From NCBI GenBank assembly GCA_021613335.1, contig JAJTWR010000044.1, forward strand, positions 4,295,501-4,359,500: a stretch of 64,000 nucleotides of DNA. Reading direction: 5' to 3'. The first letter of the stretch is position 1, and every line of letters begins with the position of its first letter. Source of the stretch: Whitmania pigra (Eukaryota > Annelida > Clitellata > Hirudinida > Haemopidae). The translations under genes were made by a program, and so were the position numbers. This document shows, piece by piece, positions 23,864 through 35,674 of the stretch. Under the pieces are notes generated by a model. That model saw only the letters and a program-made list of their open reading frames with translations. It had not been told where the DNA came from and did no database searches.

Positions 23864-23865
23864 AA

Positions 23866-24720
23866 GATCTTTATACTTCTGCTGTGTGCAACATTCAAAA
23901 CGCTGAATAAAAATAGTTCCCGAATTTTAATAAACTTTCAAGAAGTAAACCCTGGATCTCTAAGTTGTAATCTATATTTTAAAATAGTTGTATTTTTAAC
24001 TGGGTTGGTTGATTTATAATCGCCTTTTTCGTGCTCCATTAGTCGCAAATCTTTCGCCCAAGTTGTTTTGATTTTATCGGAAGTTTTTTCGACCCCGTCC
24101 CTGGGGATTAAAAATACATGTTATACATATTCTGATAGATATTTTTCAGGAGAATTCAAATATGTAAGTTACTTGACTAGCGCACACAGGGATCTACCCT
24201 AAACAAATTTTCAAAATTTTCAAGCATTAATTAAAAATAGTTCCCGATTTTTTAATTTTTTTTGAATGCTTGTCCCTGGCACTTTGATCCTTTCTCTATT
24301 TTTTAAAACAATCCGCACATTTTTAGCTCTAGCGATTGATTTTTAATCGACTTTACAAAAAGGGGCTAGAATAGGGGCAGTTATCACACTCGTAAATTGA
24401 TCTATAACCTGCCTGGACCCATTATGTATCCATTCATTATTGAGTAAAGGGCTTGTCGACTTCATCTCACAACATCCCGTGAGAGCTATCTGATCTACTT
24501 TAATTGCTTTTTATCTTGCTTACCGACACTGACACAATCTGCTGCCGTATTGTCACATCACGGTAACACTAACCACATTCAAAAACGTAAATGCGGAGTC
24601 GAAGTGTTAAATTGTATTAACAAATGTACCAGTAAACTGGCGGCTCTGGCTCGCAAGGTAACGAAAACTTCGTAGGCCTTGCCTTTTCCAAGTCTTCCAA
24701 AATCACATGCAATTTAATTT
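23866..24720. other. No gene recognised; repeat fragments
   Basis: AT-rich. Contains the motif CCTGCCTGGACCCATTATG (about 24,408) followed by TTCATCTCACAACATCCCGT (about 24,463). Related sequence occurs at about 3,565-3,650 and 26,762-26,850, so this is an unclassified dispersed repeat. Confidence 0.5.
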
Positions 24721-24726
24721 TCATGT

Positions 24727-24900
24727 TAATAATTCATGTTAATAATGGCCGAGAGACGCGGTGTTGTCGGGAGAAATGGGCCGACCGCGGACTCGCGAAG
24801 CAACATGAACTGCGGTTCAAACCGCGGCTTCGAAAAGAGTCCCAAAAATTTCTATCTCCGGTCGCCGCTACAAAGAAATTATAAGGCCCAGTTTGCATAT
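24727..24900 (+). repeat. tRNA-derived SINE-like element
   Basis: Starts with an A-box-like TGGCCGAGAG, as in tRNA-Leu/Ser, then at about 24,811 a B-box GGTTCAAACC within a T-arm-like hairpin, followed by an unrelated body. GC content is far above the flanks. The 3' limit is uncertain. Confidence 0.45.
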
Positions 24901-25439
24901 ATTAAGGCGGTGTGAAGAAGCCACCGAGAGCTTTCATGACCGCAGTAGGCAAACTGGGATGGGGGTTATCGACATAACAAGGCCAATTATAATATGTGAG
25001 TTAATATTTGTGCCTTACAAACAAGACTTTCAAAGGGAGGCTTGTCAAGGTGTAAAAAAGGACCGAATTCTGTGCTAGTTTCTGCAAACATGGTAGGAAG
25101 CCAAAAACTCCTGCTCTACATTGTGGGAAAGTCCAAGAATCCCAGATGCATTAAGCAGACCAAAGTTTTCTCTAGCCAAAATCTATTCAATGCGTGAGTG
25201 AAAAAGTGGGACATGGAATAAAGCCAAAAATTCCCGCTCTACACTATAGCAAAATTCCAGAATCCCAGTTGCTTTAAGCAGATCAAAGTTCTCGATTCCG
25301 AATGGCCATGATCCTGGATCAATTCAGTGCAAGGGTGGGATAAAAAGCAGAAATAGAAAAACTAATTTCCGGAAGTATGTAAAACTCCAATAAAATGTCA
25401 ATTAAATTTAACCAGTAGAATATGCATAAATGTAGTGAT

Positions 25440-25545
25440 TCGAACAAGATCTGCAACTATAGACTTATTGCAATTCTGCCATATTTTTCTAAAATCTTCG
25501 ATAAGGTCATATATCGTCGAGTTGAAGATTTCCTATGAAGTTTTT
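25440..25545 (+). pseudogene. Short LINE reverse transcriptase fragment
   Basis: Reads NYRLIAILPYFSKIFDKVIY and RRVEDFL, the block-1/2 region of CR1/Jockey-type reverse transcriptases (NYRPISLLP...SK.FE). Only about 35 codons remain. Confidence 0.55.
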
Positions 25546-25559
25546 GCCTACTTAACAAA

Positions 25560-28500
25560 TTAACCCAATTAATAACTAACCCAAAAATATTAAGTAACCC
25601 AAGATTATTAAGTAAACCAAGAATAACAAGTATACTCCAATAAAATGTCCATTTTAATGTAAATTTAACCAGTAGAATATGCTTATATATAACACTTCAA
25701 AAATGACGGTCATAGATCGTGATCTTCGAATAACTGGCTAAACTTTACGAAAATCACCCAAGATGGTAAAGCCACCTTCAAAAAGTTTGGAAGTTTCTAT
25801 TTATTTGCTTGCTGTTTTTTGAGAAAGACTTTAATCAAATAAATGAGAAGTCTAACTGCCGCGAGGAAGCCATGCATAGTCATTGGAGTTTTGTATCATA
25901 TTATTACTTTTGAGTATATTTCCTTCTGGCATATTAGGTTTGACGTTGCACGTTGATGTGGGGTTTAAGAATTTTAAATAGGATGAACTTTTGTTTCATC
26001 CACCTTATGAGAAAGTTGCCGCTTAGACATTATGCAAATATATGAGCTAATCCTTTTTCTAACATTTTATTTTTAAATTACAACTTCTTAAATTGTTTCT
26101 TTTACTAGCTTAAGTGTGTGAATTTTCATTTAAATATATTAATATTTATTGGTCGCTCAATGAGGTCTTTTGGTCAAAGGCTCCTGTTGCGCCTTGATTC
26201 TTGTGTGGATGTCCTGAAGAGATTGGTCTTCAGCTGAAGAGCTTGAGCGACGGCTGGGACCGGATATTGGAAAGCAGGTTGTTCTAGATAGAGGGCGAGG
26301 CAATGGAAAAGCCTCGGTCGACAATGGATGACCAGACTGGTTTGCAAAAGTGAATTGTGGAAGATGAGTGAAGGTTATATTTGGCATAACATAATAGAGA
26401 TATAAGAGGGATATGATTAAGATACGATAAATGAGTAAAGACATTTTGTAAATGTTACGTTAATGTATTCATAGCCCGTGCAATCAGGGCCTCGGAGCTG
26501 TTAATATTAGGGTCAATGAGAACATATTTAGCTGTTAATTTGTATAATTGCTTTGGAAACGCTGAAGGAGTTACAGTAGTCCAGGTCTTGAGAAGACTGC
26601 GTGCAAGAGCAGAAGTCACATAAATCGAAAGAAACGTCCATATGTCGGATTGCCTTGGTTTACACTGCAAGAAGCTAAAAAAAAGGGGCAAAACATAAAG
26701 TCTATAAGATTTACGTGATGTGAACTCGCTTGGCAGATCTTTTTTCATCAACATTCTCCTGATCTACAGACCCATTTTATGTTTCCATTATTTAGTGCAA
26801 AGAGCACTGATCTCGTTTCACAACATCCCATTAATCTGCGGAGACTTCAGCACGCTTGTCACGGGCGCCAGAATTCATCATTTTTGAAGTAGACAATCAA
26901 GTCTCATAGAGGAGTCTCTTCATCACATCGTCTTACTCCCAGGGATTGTTGGGTTTTTAAGACAAGATCTTGGCTTTTTTGAAAATATGGGCCAATTTAG
27001 GGTTCTAGGTTTACTGTTTGGAAATCTGGGTGTTTTTGGAAAAAACATTTTGAGTAAAAAGAATATTCTGTAAGATTTTTTGCATTGTCTTTTTTGAACA
27101 TCGATTTTTGAACTCCAGTTGCTAGTAGTGCTGATCCACATCTTAAGAATCTTAAGAACTAAAGGATTGGATACAGGCAGATCCCAACCATTTTTGTAAA
27201 GTTTGTTCATGTTTATGGAATAACACTAATAAATCAGGTCTGCTGGCAAGCAATCGAAGGCAGAAACAGAGGAGTTTCCCCCGACTCCTTACGTTTTCGG
27301 GGGCAGGAGAGGGGGCCGCATCTGGTGATCAGACGGATGTCCCTGTCGGTTTGTCTTGCTGGACTCTTAAAGTCTATGAAAGGACAAGGAGTCCTTGATA
27401 GAAAGCTCTCAATGCCTTCTTCTGCACCTGTCTACACCTGCAAACTTCGACTATGCAGTGCCTTTTTGGACTTGTTATGGATGTTTGCCTAAACCGGTCA
27501 TGAAAGCTCTAAGTAGCTTCTTCAGAACTGGGCCTTATAATTTCTTTGTAGCGTCAGCCGGAGATAAAACTTTGTAACTTTGTAGAACTTGTAACAAGCT
27601 GTTAATTCAAGATTACTTTATTATTTTTCATAGTCTGATTTTTATTTAAATGAGAATCTATGGCTGTGTATAATACCATGAATCGTAATCATAATATGAT
27701 AATAATTGGGAATAAAAGCTGGTTTAATATGATCTGGGTTTTCTTGGTTTATTTGGTCACTGGCAGCATTGCTCACATCATCCTCCCAAAATATTTCCGA
27801 CGCAATCATACATAATGCAATAAACTCCGACCATTATCATTTGTATTAAATATTGTTGTAGGACTAAAGAAGTCAAAAGAAAAATGCGTTTCCTGCTGCA
27901 ATGAGTGTTTTATAACTGTTTTATACTGCACAAATAAAAAAATTGCATGTTATAATCGTTTGCGAGTTATTTACGTGAAAATATAATGTATAAAGGTAAA
28001 TTTTTTTCGGCACTGCGATCAGGGATGTCCAAAATCACTATTGCGAAATTCTTCTTTATTGATTAGCTGATAATTTTTATTTGACAATTTAGTGCCAATG
28101 TATAAAAAACAAATTAATAATTTAATCAATTAAGCTGGGGCTACGAAATGTGTCAAATCAAACAATATTTTAAATGTTAAAGCTCCATAATCACATAATA
28201 TTCTGTCTGAAACTACCATTAAAGTTTAATTTAGGTATATGGTTATCAGTCAATGTCCATTTTTCATAATGGTTTTTTTCCAAATTTCGGTCCACTCTCT
28301 TCGGAATATTTTATCCATCCATAGTCCATAAAAGTTAAAACTGGAGACGTGAAGCGGCACTTGGGAGTTACCTCATGCCTTATCTTGAGATAGCTAAAAT
28401 GGAAATTTATTCGCTAATAATGTAATATCACAAAATTTTCGAATTATTAAATTTAGAGCTGCGAACGATTAAAATTTTCTTGGTCCACTGCGTTATTATT

Positions 28501-28660
28501 TTGGAAAGTTTATACTTTTCCACGGCAGACCTACTGCTCCTACTGTAGAGGGCAACCGTTGATAGCGCTGGAGATAGGCCAGCCATTTTCTGGTGTATCA
28601 GTTAACTTTTCTCGACCACTGACAAACCAATCTCCTAGATGGTTAATAGTCTTAGAAGGA
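25560..28660. other. Gene-poor AT-rich stretch
   Basis: I see no recognisable gene. Small open frames (for example 26,157-26,444, 26,455-26,754, 26,923-27,210, 27,395-27,577) have no family I know and no convincing splice context. A dispersed repeat (see 23,866-24,720) recurs at about 26,762-26,850. Confidence 0.5.
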
Positions 28661-28669
28661 GTAGATTAG

Positions 28670-29113
28670 TTAGATTGAAACGTTATTGCAGCTGTGCCTC
28701 CTCTGCAGTTCCTTAATGGTCTGTTGGAGTATTGCTTCCCTCATGTTCTTGTCGGTGAGGGATTTGTCGAAAACTCTACCAAGGTTTCTCAGGTTTGTTA
28801 CGGTTCTTCGGATACTGTGGTAACAGGTCCTCACGAATTTCCCTGAGATATTTCTGAATTTCGCTGGCTTGAAAACCATTCGACAACACCCTGGAAGATC
28901 GTTAAATTTGTCCAGGGTATTTTGGACAATCCTCTTCCTGTTCATGATCAGGGTTGTGTCACCCATGAATTTCTTTGTTGAAAGCGTAGATATACACCTA
29001 TATACACCTTTACCAATGTACACCTTTGAAAAACAAGACCGGCTGTCTTCAGTACGAATAAGGAAAGAGACATCGTGCACCCCATAGCTATTCCAATCTC
29101 TAAAGACGCCCAT
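28670..29113 (-). CDS. Unrecognised 147-codon open frame
   Basis: An open frame unusually long for this AT-rich region, with ordinary codon use and four Cys residues. Its C-terminal third is helical and basic (TVTNLRNLGRVFDKSLTDKN, then MREAILQQTIKELQRRH). I do not recognise the family. No poly-A signal or splice partner is obvious. It may be a degraded transposon gene or an exon. It lies about 160 bases left of a Gypsy gag start. Confidence 0.25.
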   Translation of the reverse strand: MGVFRDWNSYGVHDVSFLIRTEDSRSCFSKVYIGKGVYRCISTLSTKKFMGDTTLIMNRKRIVQNTLDKFNDLPGCCRMVFKPAKFRNISGKFVRTCYHSIRRTVTNLRNLGRVFDKSLTDKNMREAILQQTIKELQRRHSCNNVSI

Positions 29114-29439
29114 CTTGTAGTTTTAGTTGTACGTCTTATTGGAAAACCTGTTAATTCCTGAAGGATGTGATAACATTATGGGCCTCCATAGTTTTCCATA
29201 GAAGCTGATGTGGTACTGACCCGTATGCGTTAGCCTGGTTCATAACTTCCCGACTGCGAACACAAATTCAAAAATGGAATCGCAAGCTGCTTCAATTTCT
29301 ATCAAACCGATTGTCTTCAACCCAGCCGAGGCACCACTAGTGATAGGTTCAAGCAAGCTTGAAAAAAATACTTAAGTAACAAGTAATTTTTAAAATATTA
29401 CTTAAGTAATTCAAATAATTTTTTAAAAGTAGTTAGAGA

Positions 29440-29833
29440 ACGACGGTGAAGTTAGCAAGACTTCGGCAAGAACTTTGACATCTAATAAATTTTAAAAACA
29501 TATTTAAAATCTACAGATTATTTCCTTTCTAAAAATATATGTTTCGTTAACGTGTCTCCAGCGCAAGTACCGAAATTTAATTTTTAAAAAAGATTTTAGA
29601 TTTTAAATATGTTTTTAAAATTTCAAGCGCGTTAAGGAATTTTGCGTTATCGGCGCTCAAAGCTTGATACGTTAACCAAAAGTTCATTTTTATTCAAAAT
29701 ACATTATTTTTTACGCGCATCAATTTCTAAAGCAAGACCTTTCTAACAAAAAAAATTATATTTTTAGCTCTACGCGTTCCAAAGTTATTGGATGTCAAAG
29801 TTCTTGCTGAAGTCTTGCTAATTTCAGCGTCGT
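29440..29833. mobile_element. MITE-1 family, nearly full copy
   Basis: Starts ACGACGGTGAAGTTAGCAAG and ends in GCTAATTTCAGCGTCGT, the inverted terminal repeats of the 58,608-59,028 copy. The internal part has a deletion. Its flanks do not form a clear direct repeat. Confidence 0.85.
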
Positions 29834-30134
29834 AGTGACAATATACCGAATGTTAATTACCTTATTTATTATTCATCTATAAAGAAGAATTATTTGCGGA
29901 TAAAGTAGCTGCATGCAAAGCACAAAAATCAATCATCTCATCACTAAACGATATCGAATTACATGTAATTCGTTACTGTAATTAATCAAATTTTTCGGTA
30001 ATTTTTACTTGTACCAGTTACAAATTTTTTTTTACTTTTACTTGTAACAAATTACTATTTTCGGTCATGCTTTTAATTCGTTACCTTTTTAGCACAAGAC
30101 GTTACAAAGTAACATAAATAAAATTTTAAACTGT

Positions 30135-31950
30135 TTTGTCACTCATCGATTGGAGAAATAACAAAACAGGATGGAAGTATGACTTCAAATTCATTGGAAA
30201 TAGCTGACACATTCAACACCTATTTCTCTAGCGTTTTTACAGCTGGTGATGGAACTACATACGACCTCACTCGACGTTCTACCAAAATCTTGGATACAGT
30301 CCTAATCACTCATGGTGCTGTCTTACAGACTTTGATACAGCTGGAACGTTCTTGCTCACAAGGCCCCGACCACATTCCTAATATTTTGTTAAAAAGCTGT
30401 GCTTTTAGTTTGTCATACCCACTCCATCATATCTTTAATCTCTCCCTTAATAGCGGACTTATACCCACAATCTGGAAAACAGCTCATGTCATTCCCATTC
30501 ACAAGAAAGGTCCAACATCTAGCCCCTCGAACTACAGACCAATCTCATTGACATGTACCTGCTGTCGAGTCCTGGAGAAAATAATTAACAAAACGATTCT
30601 ACATCATTTAATTTCTCTGGACTTAATATCTCCTCAACAACATGGATTCAGACCATTAAAATCGACCACCACAAATTTGCTGGAGTGTGTTTATGACTGG
30701 ACCACTTCACAGCAACAACATCAGCAAACAGATGTAATCTACTTCGACTTTCAAAAAGCCTTTGATTCTGTATCTCATCCGAAATTACTGAACAAAATTA
30801 AATCGTATGGTATTACTGGAAACTTGTATCAGTGGCTTTCCGATTTTCTGTATCAAAGAAAACAACATGTCCTCGTAAATGGCTCAATATCCAGTTCGAT
30901 TGACTTAACAAGTGGTGTGCCACAGGGAAGTGTTTTGGGCCCTACTTTGTTTCTAATCTACATCAATGACATAGTTGACTCCCTACCTAAGGATATCACA
31001 ATTAAACTATTTGCCGATGATATTAAACTTTACAAATCTCTGCCAATGGAAGATTCTGATCTTCAGAGAGGCATCGACTCACTCACTACATGGAGCAGGA
31101 AATGGCAGCTAAACCTAGCCAAGGAAAAATGCTTTAATTGCTCAATTAAAACCAGTTCCAGGAATAGACCCTCCCCACAACAATACTACATCGACGATAT
31201 CCTGCTCACCACTGTTGATCAAACCAGAGATCTTGGTGTCATCATAGACTCTGACTTAAAATTCCGGCTTCACATTGACAACATCACACACAAAGCTGCA
31301 GTCCGTTCAAGACTGATTCTCAAATCATTCACCTCCAGGGACAAGAATCTTCTCACCAAAGCTTTCTGCGTATATGTCAGACCAATCCTAGAGTACAGCA
31401 GTCAGGTCTGGAACCCTCACCATAAATACCTGATCGAGAACATGAAAACATCCAAAAGAAATTTACCAAGGCCATCCCTGCTGTCGGACAGCTAAAGTAC
31501 CATGACCGGCTCAAGGCTCTACAACTTAAATCGCTTGAACATCGCCGTTTAATAGCTGACCTCTGCTTATTATACAGGATCATCAATAATTTAACATCAA
31601 CTCACCTTAAAAACCATATTCATTTTGCAAGCTACTCATCCACTAGAGGTCATCAATTTAAACTAAGGTCATATTTTTGTGCAATAGACAACACCAAATA
31701 TTTTTTCACAAATCGAATTATTAACATTTGGAATAAAATACCTAATAGCTTAGTTTCAGCTAGCACCTATAGTCGCTTCACCTCCCTTCTCAATGAATAT
31801 GACTTGTCTCCTTTTCTCGTTTACTACTGATTGAACCTCTCGTTAATTTTCATCATTGCTTTGCTGTTTGATAGTGGGCAGGTAAGAGGCTTCGGTCCTC
31901 TACCCACTTAATAAAAAATAAATAAATAAAATAAAATAATCTAATTTAAA
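30135..31950 (+). pseudogene. LINE of the CR1/Jockey superclade (reverse transcriptase, 3' end complete)
   Basis: One open frame at 30,179-31,495 has YFSSVF, WKTAHVIPIHKKG, SNYRPISLTCTCCRVLEKI, QHGFRPLKSTT, VIYFDFQKAFDSVSH, GVPQGSVLGPTLFL and the catalytic LFADDIKLYKSL, then DLGVIIDSDLKF and VRPILEYSSQVWNPH. A small frameshift at about 31,440 leads into KKFTKAIPAVGQLKYHDRL, HRRLIADLCLLYRIIN and the true stop at 31,828. The 3' tail is (A/T)AAATAAATAAA-type. The endonuclease is missing, so it is 5' truncated. Confidence 0.85.
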
Positions 31951-32149
31951 ATTTTATTAAAATTCTAGATTGTTATTCTTTGGTTCGTTCGAGAACCATC
32001 CTCTTTCCGATCATCGCTCATTTGTTGTTGTGGTTATCGCCGGTCGTTTTTGTTAAATCGGAAATTGTTGATTAGTCATACCGAAACTTTTTTAATATAT
32101 TGTATTATATGTATACAATAATATAAGATTTAATATATCGTAGTATGGA

Positions 32150-33032
32150 TTCATTTGAAGCCAGTTTGAGTGTCGTTAACGAAGATAAGAGGAACAAGGG
32201 TGAAGATAGTCCGTGACCGTATTTGAACAAAATGTTCAGATTTCAATCAAAGAAGAATCATATAAGTATGCATGCCTACTCTGCCAACAGAAAAAAAACT
32301 ATATGTTCAGCATATGAGGGTTCTTCATCTAACTTGAAGAAGCACGTGGAACGCATGCATCAAACAGAAGTTAAGCAATATGGGATATCTGTTGCCAACG
32401 GTTATCAAGCTTCATGAGAAACTGGTAGCCAAAATAGCATCTTCTAATGCAGCAATGGTGGACGAGCTGAAAGCATCTCATTCATCTGATGCTGACAGTG
32501 TTGAAAATAGTTTCTTCATTTGCACAAGGTCAAGTGATATTCTGATGCAGTATCTTCAAGACCGATCAGATGACATGAACATTATTTATCCAGTTGAACG
32601 CTCCTCTGAACGCTAGTGCAGCTGTATTCAGCTATGCTGGTATGAACAGCCGAAGGACCATAATGAGTGACAAACTATTCGAGGACTTAAAAATTAACAA
32701 ATGTTTATGATTGTAATAAATAATAAAAACACCAAAAGAATGCATTAGTTCAAATGTTATTACGTAGTGACTGTTAATACTAGCAGTTAATACCAATAAT
32801 TTTTTTAACGTCAATTCCTTTTAAATAATACGGAATGACGTATGATCACAATAATGGCAGCATCAAAGTTACTTGTAATTTTTACTTAACTTTTGGATGT
32901 TGTAACTTTTCACCTTTACTTGAGTAACTTTTTGAGACAATACTCTTACTTATATTTAAGTAGCTTTTTGAGGTATTACTTTTATTTGTAACTAATTACC
33001 GAAATGAGGTAATTTTTACAACACTGCCAGCA
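32150..33032 (+). mobile_element. hAT-B copy 2 (internally deleted)
   Basis: Starts at the transposase N-terminus (MDSFEASLSVVNEDKRNKGE, then a BED finger with CSAYEGSSSNLKKHVERMH). It jumps to the C-terminal SYAGMNSRRTIMSDKLFEDL block (about 32,634-32,692) and ends with GTAACTTTT-rich sequence and TTTTTACAACACTG. It is highly similar to copy 1 at 10,546-11,435 and shares the same internal deletion, so both are probably copies of one non-autonomous derivative. The left terminus is hidden by the LINE. Confidence 0.7.
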
Positions 33033-33053
33033 GCATTAAAACACCTTTCTGCT

Positions 33054-33990
33054 TCAACAGAGGAGGGTGGAAGTGAGTTTAGACAAAACTTCAAGCTTTA
33101 CAAGATTTTGGGACATTCCTATGTTGCTTCGTAAAAGAACCATAGGGAAAAAGCTGTGAAACATTTCTTGCCACTTTGGCAAGCTCTCGTTTCTTTGGAT
33201 AACTAAGATTGAAAACTCTACCACATGTTCATAACAGTCTGGAGCCTCTAGATATCTCACAAGGCCACAAATCTCTTTATTTCTCCTTGATTCAATTCTG
33301 TCATTGACAGCGGTCAATAATTTCTGTGAAATAGCAACCGTTTCTTCTGTCGGATTTTTGAGAACATACTCAAAAATCTTTTCACTCTGAAATTGTGACG
33401 TCACGTCTACAAAGAGCGATTGCACTATTGCAATTATTTCTAGACTTTCTGCCAAGTCTTTCACAACTGCAACTTCATTCTCTGTCAAGCATTTTGATCC
33501 TAGATTGAGCTCTATCAATGTATTGTCAATGGGTGTCCTGGCTTCCAAGAATCTTAAGCAATGAGTTTCATCTAGTTTTGATGTCCAAGAGCAGAGAAAG
33601 TGTTTTCCCCAATTCCTTTTCACAGTTCTTTTGCAAACAGTCATTTTTCAGGGGGCTCTTTTTGAACAGCTTGACAATTGCTCTGATTTTTGAAATAGTA
33701 TCACTCACTGTGTCAACAAAATCTGCATTGTAATCATCTGGCAATATTACTTGCCAGGATTCATCATTTTCACTATCAGAGCTCTCAACAATATTATACT
33801 CATGAGCTTCTTCTACTTCATTAGGGTCCTCTTCATTGTGACGTTTCTTGTATAAAACATCACAAACTGCGAGATACAGTCCATGTGAATGGCATATTTG
33901 GTGGATGATGCCGGAAAGCCTCCCTGCTTTGACCATTAGTGAAGCACCATCTGTTACCATGGTGACAATATGATCCTGGAGGGTCAATCC
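33054..33990 (-). pseudogene. hAT-A transposase remnant
   Basis: Two overlapping frames join at about 33,570-33,640. The first reads HIVTMVTDGASLMVKAGRL then HQICHSHGLYLAVCDVLYKK, the hAT catalytic-core region with its second Asp and the CxxH motif. The second, after a KTRWNS-like turn, reads RRNKEICGLVRYLEAPDCYE and the helical domain beyond. The C-terminus is lost at the junction with hAT-B. It is on the minus strand of the hAT-A element and is most likely its own transposase. Confidence 0.75.
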
Positions 33991-35289
33991 AAAATCTTCA
34001 CAAAATTAAGAATTCTCTGCTGCCAGTGATCCCTTGATTCTCATCATGCCAAGTAACTGTACTGTGGCAGCATTCAGGTGCAAATTCAGGCCCAGGTATC
34101 TATCTAATCTATAGTACTACCATTTTTTCGCGCAAAAAACTAACACGAAAAAATAACTTATAATTTTCATGTCGTCCAAAAATTACTTAAGTAAATAATA
34201 AGTATAAAATTTACTTAAGTACTTAAGTACTTACTTGAACCCAGCTCTAGGCACCACCTTGGTTCAGGATAATGGAATCACAATTTACCCTCTCCAACAT
34301 CACGATGAGTTCAACACGATTTTATCACACATTGGCAGCCCTACCAGGGTCTATGGTGATGTGTCTTGATAATGACACGGTGGAGGCCAGGATTACGACC
34401 GCAAAGTGTAGTCCTTGCGCAAACTATGCTAAACAAAGCTGAAGCTCCTCGACCAGTTCTTGCGAGACAGTCCGCTCACAGGCAGGCCTTCACAACATCT
34501 GCAAGCCATTAAAAAGCTAGCGCAACAAGTTTGTGCAACTGAAAACATGGTTCGCCACAGGTTTTAGAGATCGTTGCCTGGCAATTTGGCTCTTGTCATT
34601 GCAGCACAGAAGAACTTGTCTTTGGAAAAAGTGGGGAAATTGGGAGACGAATTGATTACCATGACATCAGTTCAACACACACAGACGATCCAAGAACCAG
34701 CACTAGATATTGATGCTGTCAGAAGAAACACAGGATAGAACACTGGAGCCATTCCCCCAGATCAACAACCAAAGGTTCGTCGTTCATACATTTATTATGG
34801 TCCTGAGGCTAAATCCTGCCGAACCTGGCGCCAGAATCGCCCAGATTCGAAATGCTTCGGATCAGCATTAATGAATTAATACAATCATTCCCAGGGACAC
34901 CCCTTGAGGGGGGCAAGGGGAGGCAAGCTGCCCCCCCACTTGGAACAGACTGAAATAAGTTGGGAAAATTAGGATTCAAAATTTAAATGCATATTATAAT
35001 AATTCCTACAAGGTTTAGGATTTAAAGTTACAACAAATATTTAAAATGAAATAATGTCAGCAGACGCCCATCTCTCTTGGTATTAAATTAAATTCGCCAT
35101 TGGTTGGATATTTCGTCGTCTTGGTGATTTTGTTTACTTTCATAATTTGTTGACGGTTATTTGAAAGTTTGAGTTTTTTGATACGTGTTATAATAAGCGC
35201 TTAATTTGTAGTAACAACAAATATTACTATAGTTTAATAAGTCTAATCAACAAGTTGTTATTACAATTCCGCAGTAATTATCAGTAAAT

Positions 35290-35585
35290 AGTACATCTTA
35301 TGGCTTGTTATAATCCTTCTTTAAAAGGATGGTCTGATGATGTTAAGCTGAGACCTTATCATGTTTCATATCTAAGGCATAAATCGCAAAATGTTGTTTA
35401 ATTAATTGTGAACAAAAGTAAAATCATTAAAGAAATTTCTGACAATCAGTTCTACACTGTGGCGGCTGATCCAACACCAGGTAGTTCGAGGAAAGACATG
35501 TTGACTATTGTAATCCGTTTTGTCAATCAGGAAGGAATTGCAAATGAAAGACTCTTGCAAATAACCGAAATAACTGACTAGACTG
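35290..35585 (+). pseudogene. hAT remnant (DUF4371 / ZMYM1-like)
   Basis: Reads YHVSYLRHKSQNVV near 35,360 and then IIKEISDNQFYTVAADPTPG, followed by RKDMLTIVIRFVN and GIANERLLQITE. This order (I..EI....FY.V.AD, then L...IR.V, then ER.L) is the DUF4371 region of ZMYM1/ZNF862-type hAT transposases, in which the first catalytic Asp is the one in VAAD. About 60 codons remain. Confidence 0.55.
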
Positions 35586-35674
35586 GCGCAGGAATAGGAA
35601 AGAGTATAGTCAGTTGCTTGCAACGCAATGCCGTTGATACTGACAATCTTTCCTTTCAACGGAAAGGGCACCCC

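Larger units (their letters stand above)
16881..23865 (+). mobile_element. EnSpm/CACTA-like DNA transposon, split by a copia element
   Basis: The left end CACTGTCCCAGCAAACACC at 16,881 has a CACT start and GC-rich subterminal sequence, as in EnSpm/CACTA elements. Transposase pieces lie at 17,398-17,508 (N-terminal) and 22,103-23,863. They are separated by a Ty1/copia insertion with a TTCCT target duplication (17,508-17,512 and 22,098-22,102). I could not find the matching right terminus; the end given is simply the end of coding similarity. Confidence 0.6.
29338..34249 (-). mobile_element. hAT-A element with 8-bp target duplication, carrying nested insertions
   Basis: Termini TAGTGATAGGTTCAAG (left) and CTTGAACCCAGCTCTA (right) are inverted repeats with a few mismatches. 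They are flanked by GGCACCAC at 29,330-29,337 and 34,250-34,257. Deleting the element plus one 8-mer rejoins the gag frame (AEAP to PWFR). It holds a MITE (29,440-29,833), a LINE (30,135-31,950), hAT-B copy 2 (to 33,032) and its own minus-strand transposase remnant (33,054-33,990). Confidence 0.9.
29274..34750 (+). pseudogene. Gypsy gag gene (CsRn1/Mag-like), split by hAT-A
   Basis: The gag start is at 29,274 (MESQAASISIKPIVFNPAEAP). It is interrupted at GGCACCAC and resumes at 34,258 with WFRIMESQFTLSN, TRFYHTLAALPGSM, then LLDQFLRDSPL, and IYYGPEAKSCRTW near 34,795. This order matches the gag of CsRn1/Mag-type Gypsy elements. Stops and frameshifts after about 34,370 and 34,560 show decay. 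It is probably another copy of the family seen at 7.0-8.4 kb. Confidence 0.7.

Noticed and set aside
26455..26754. A 99-codon minus-strand frame as a host exon
   Set aside because: No family recognised, no clear splice sites and no partner exons.
29431..29842. A 9-bp target duplication for the second MITE-1 copy
   Set aside because: The flanks AGTTAGAGA and AGTGACAAT match at only five of nine positions.
34890..34960. A hAT terminus (CAGGGACACCCC...)
   Set aside because: No inverted partner or 8-bp duplication could be found.
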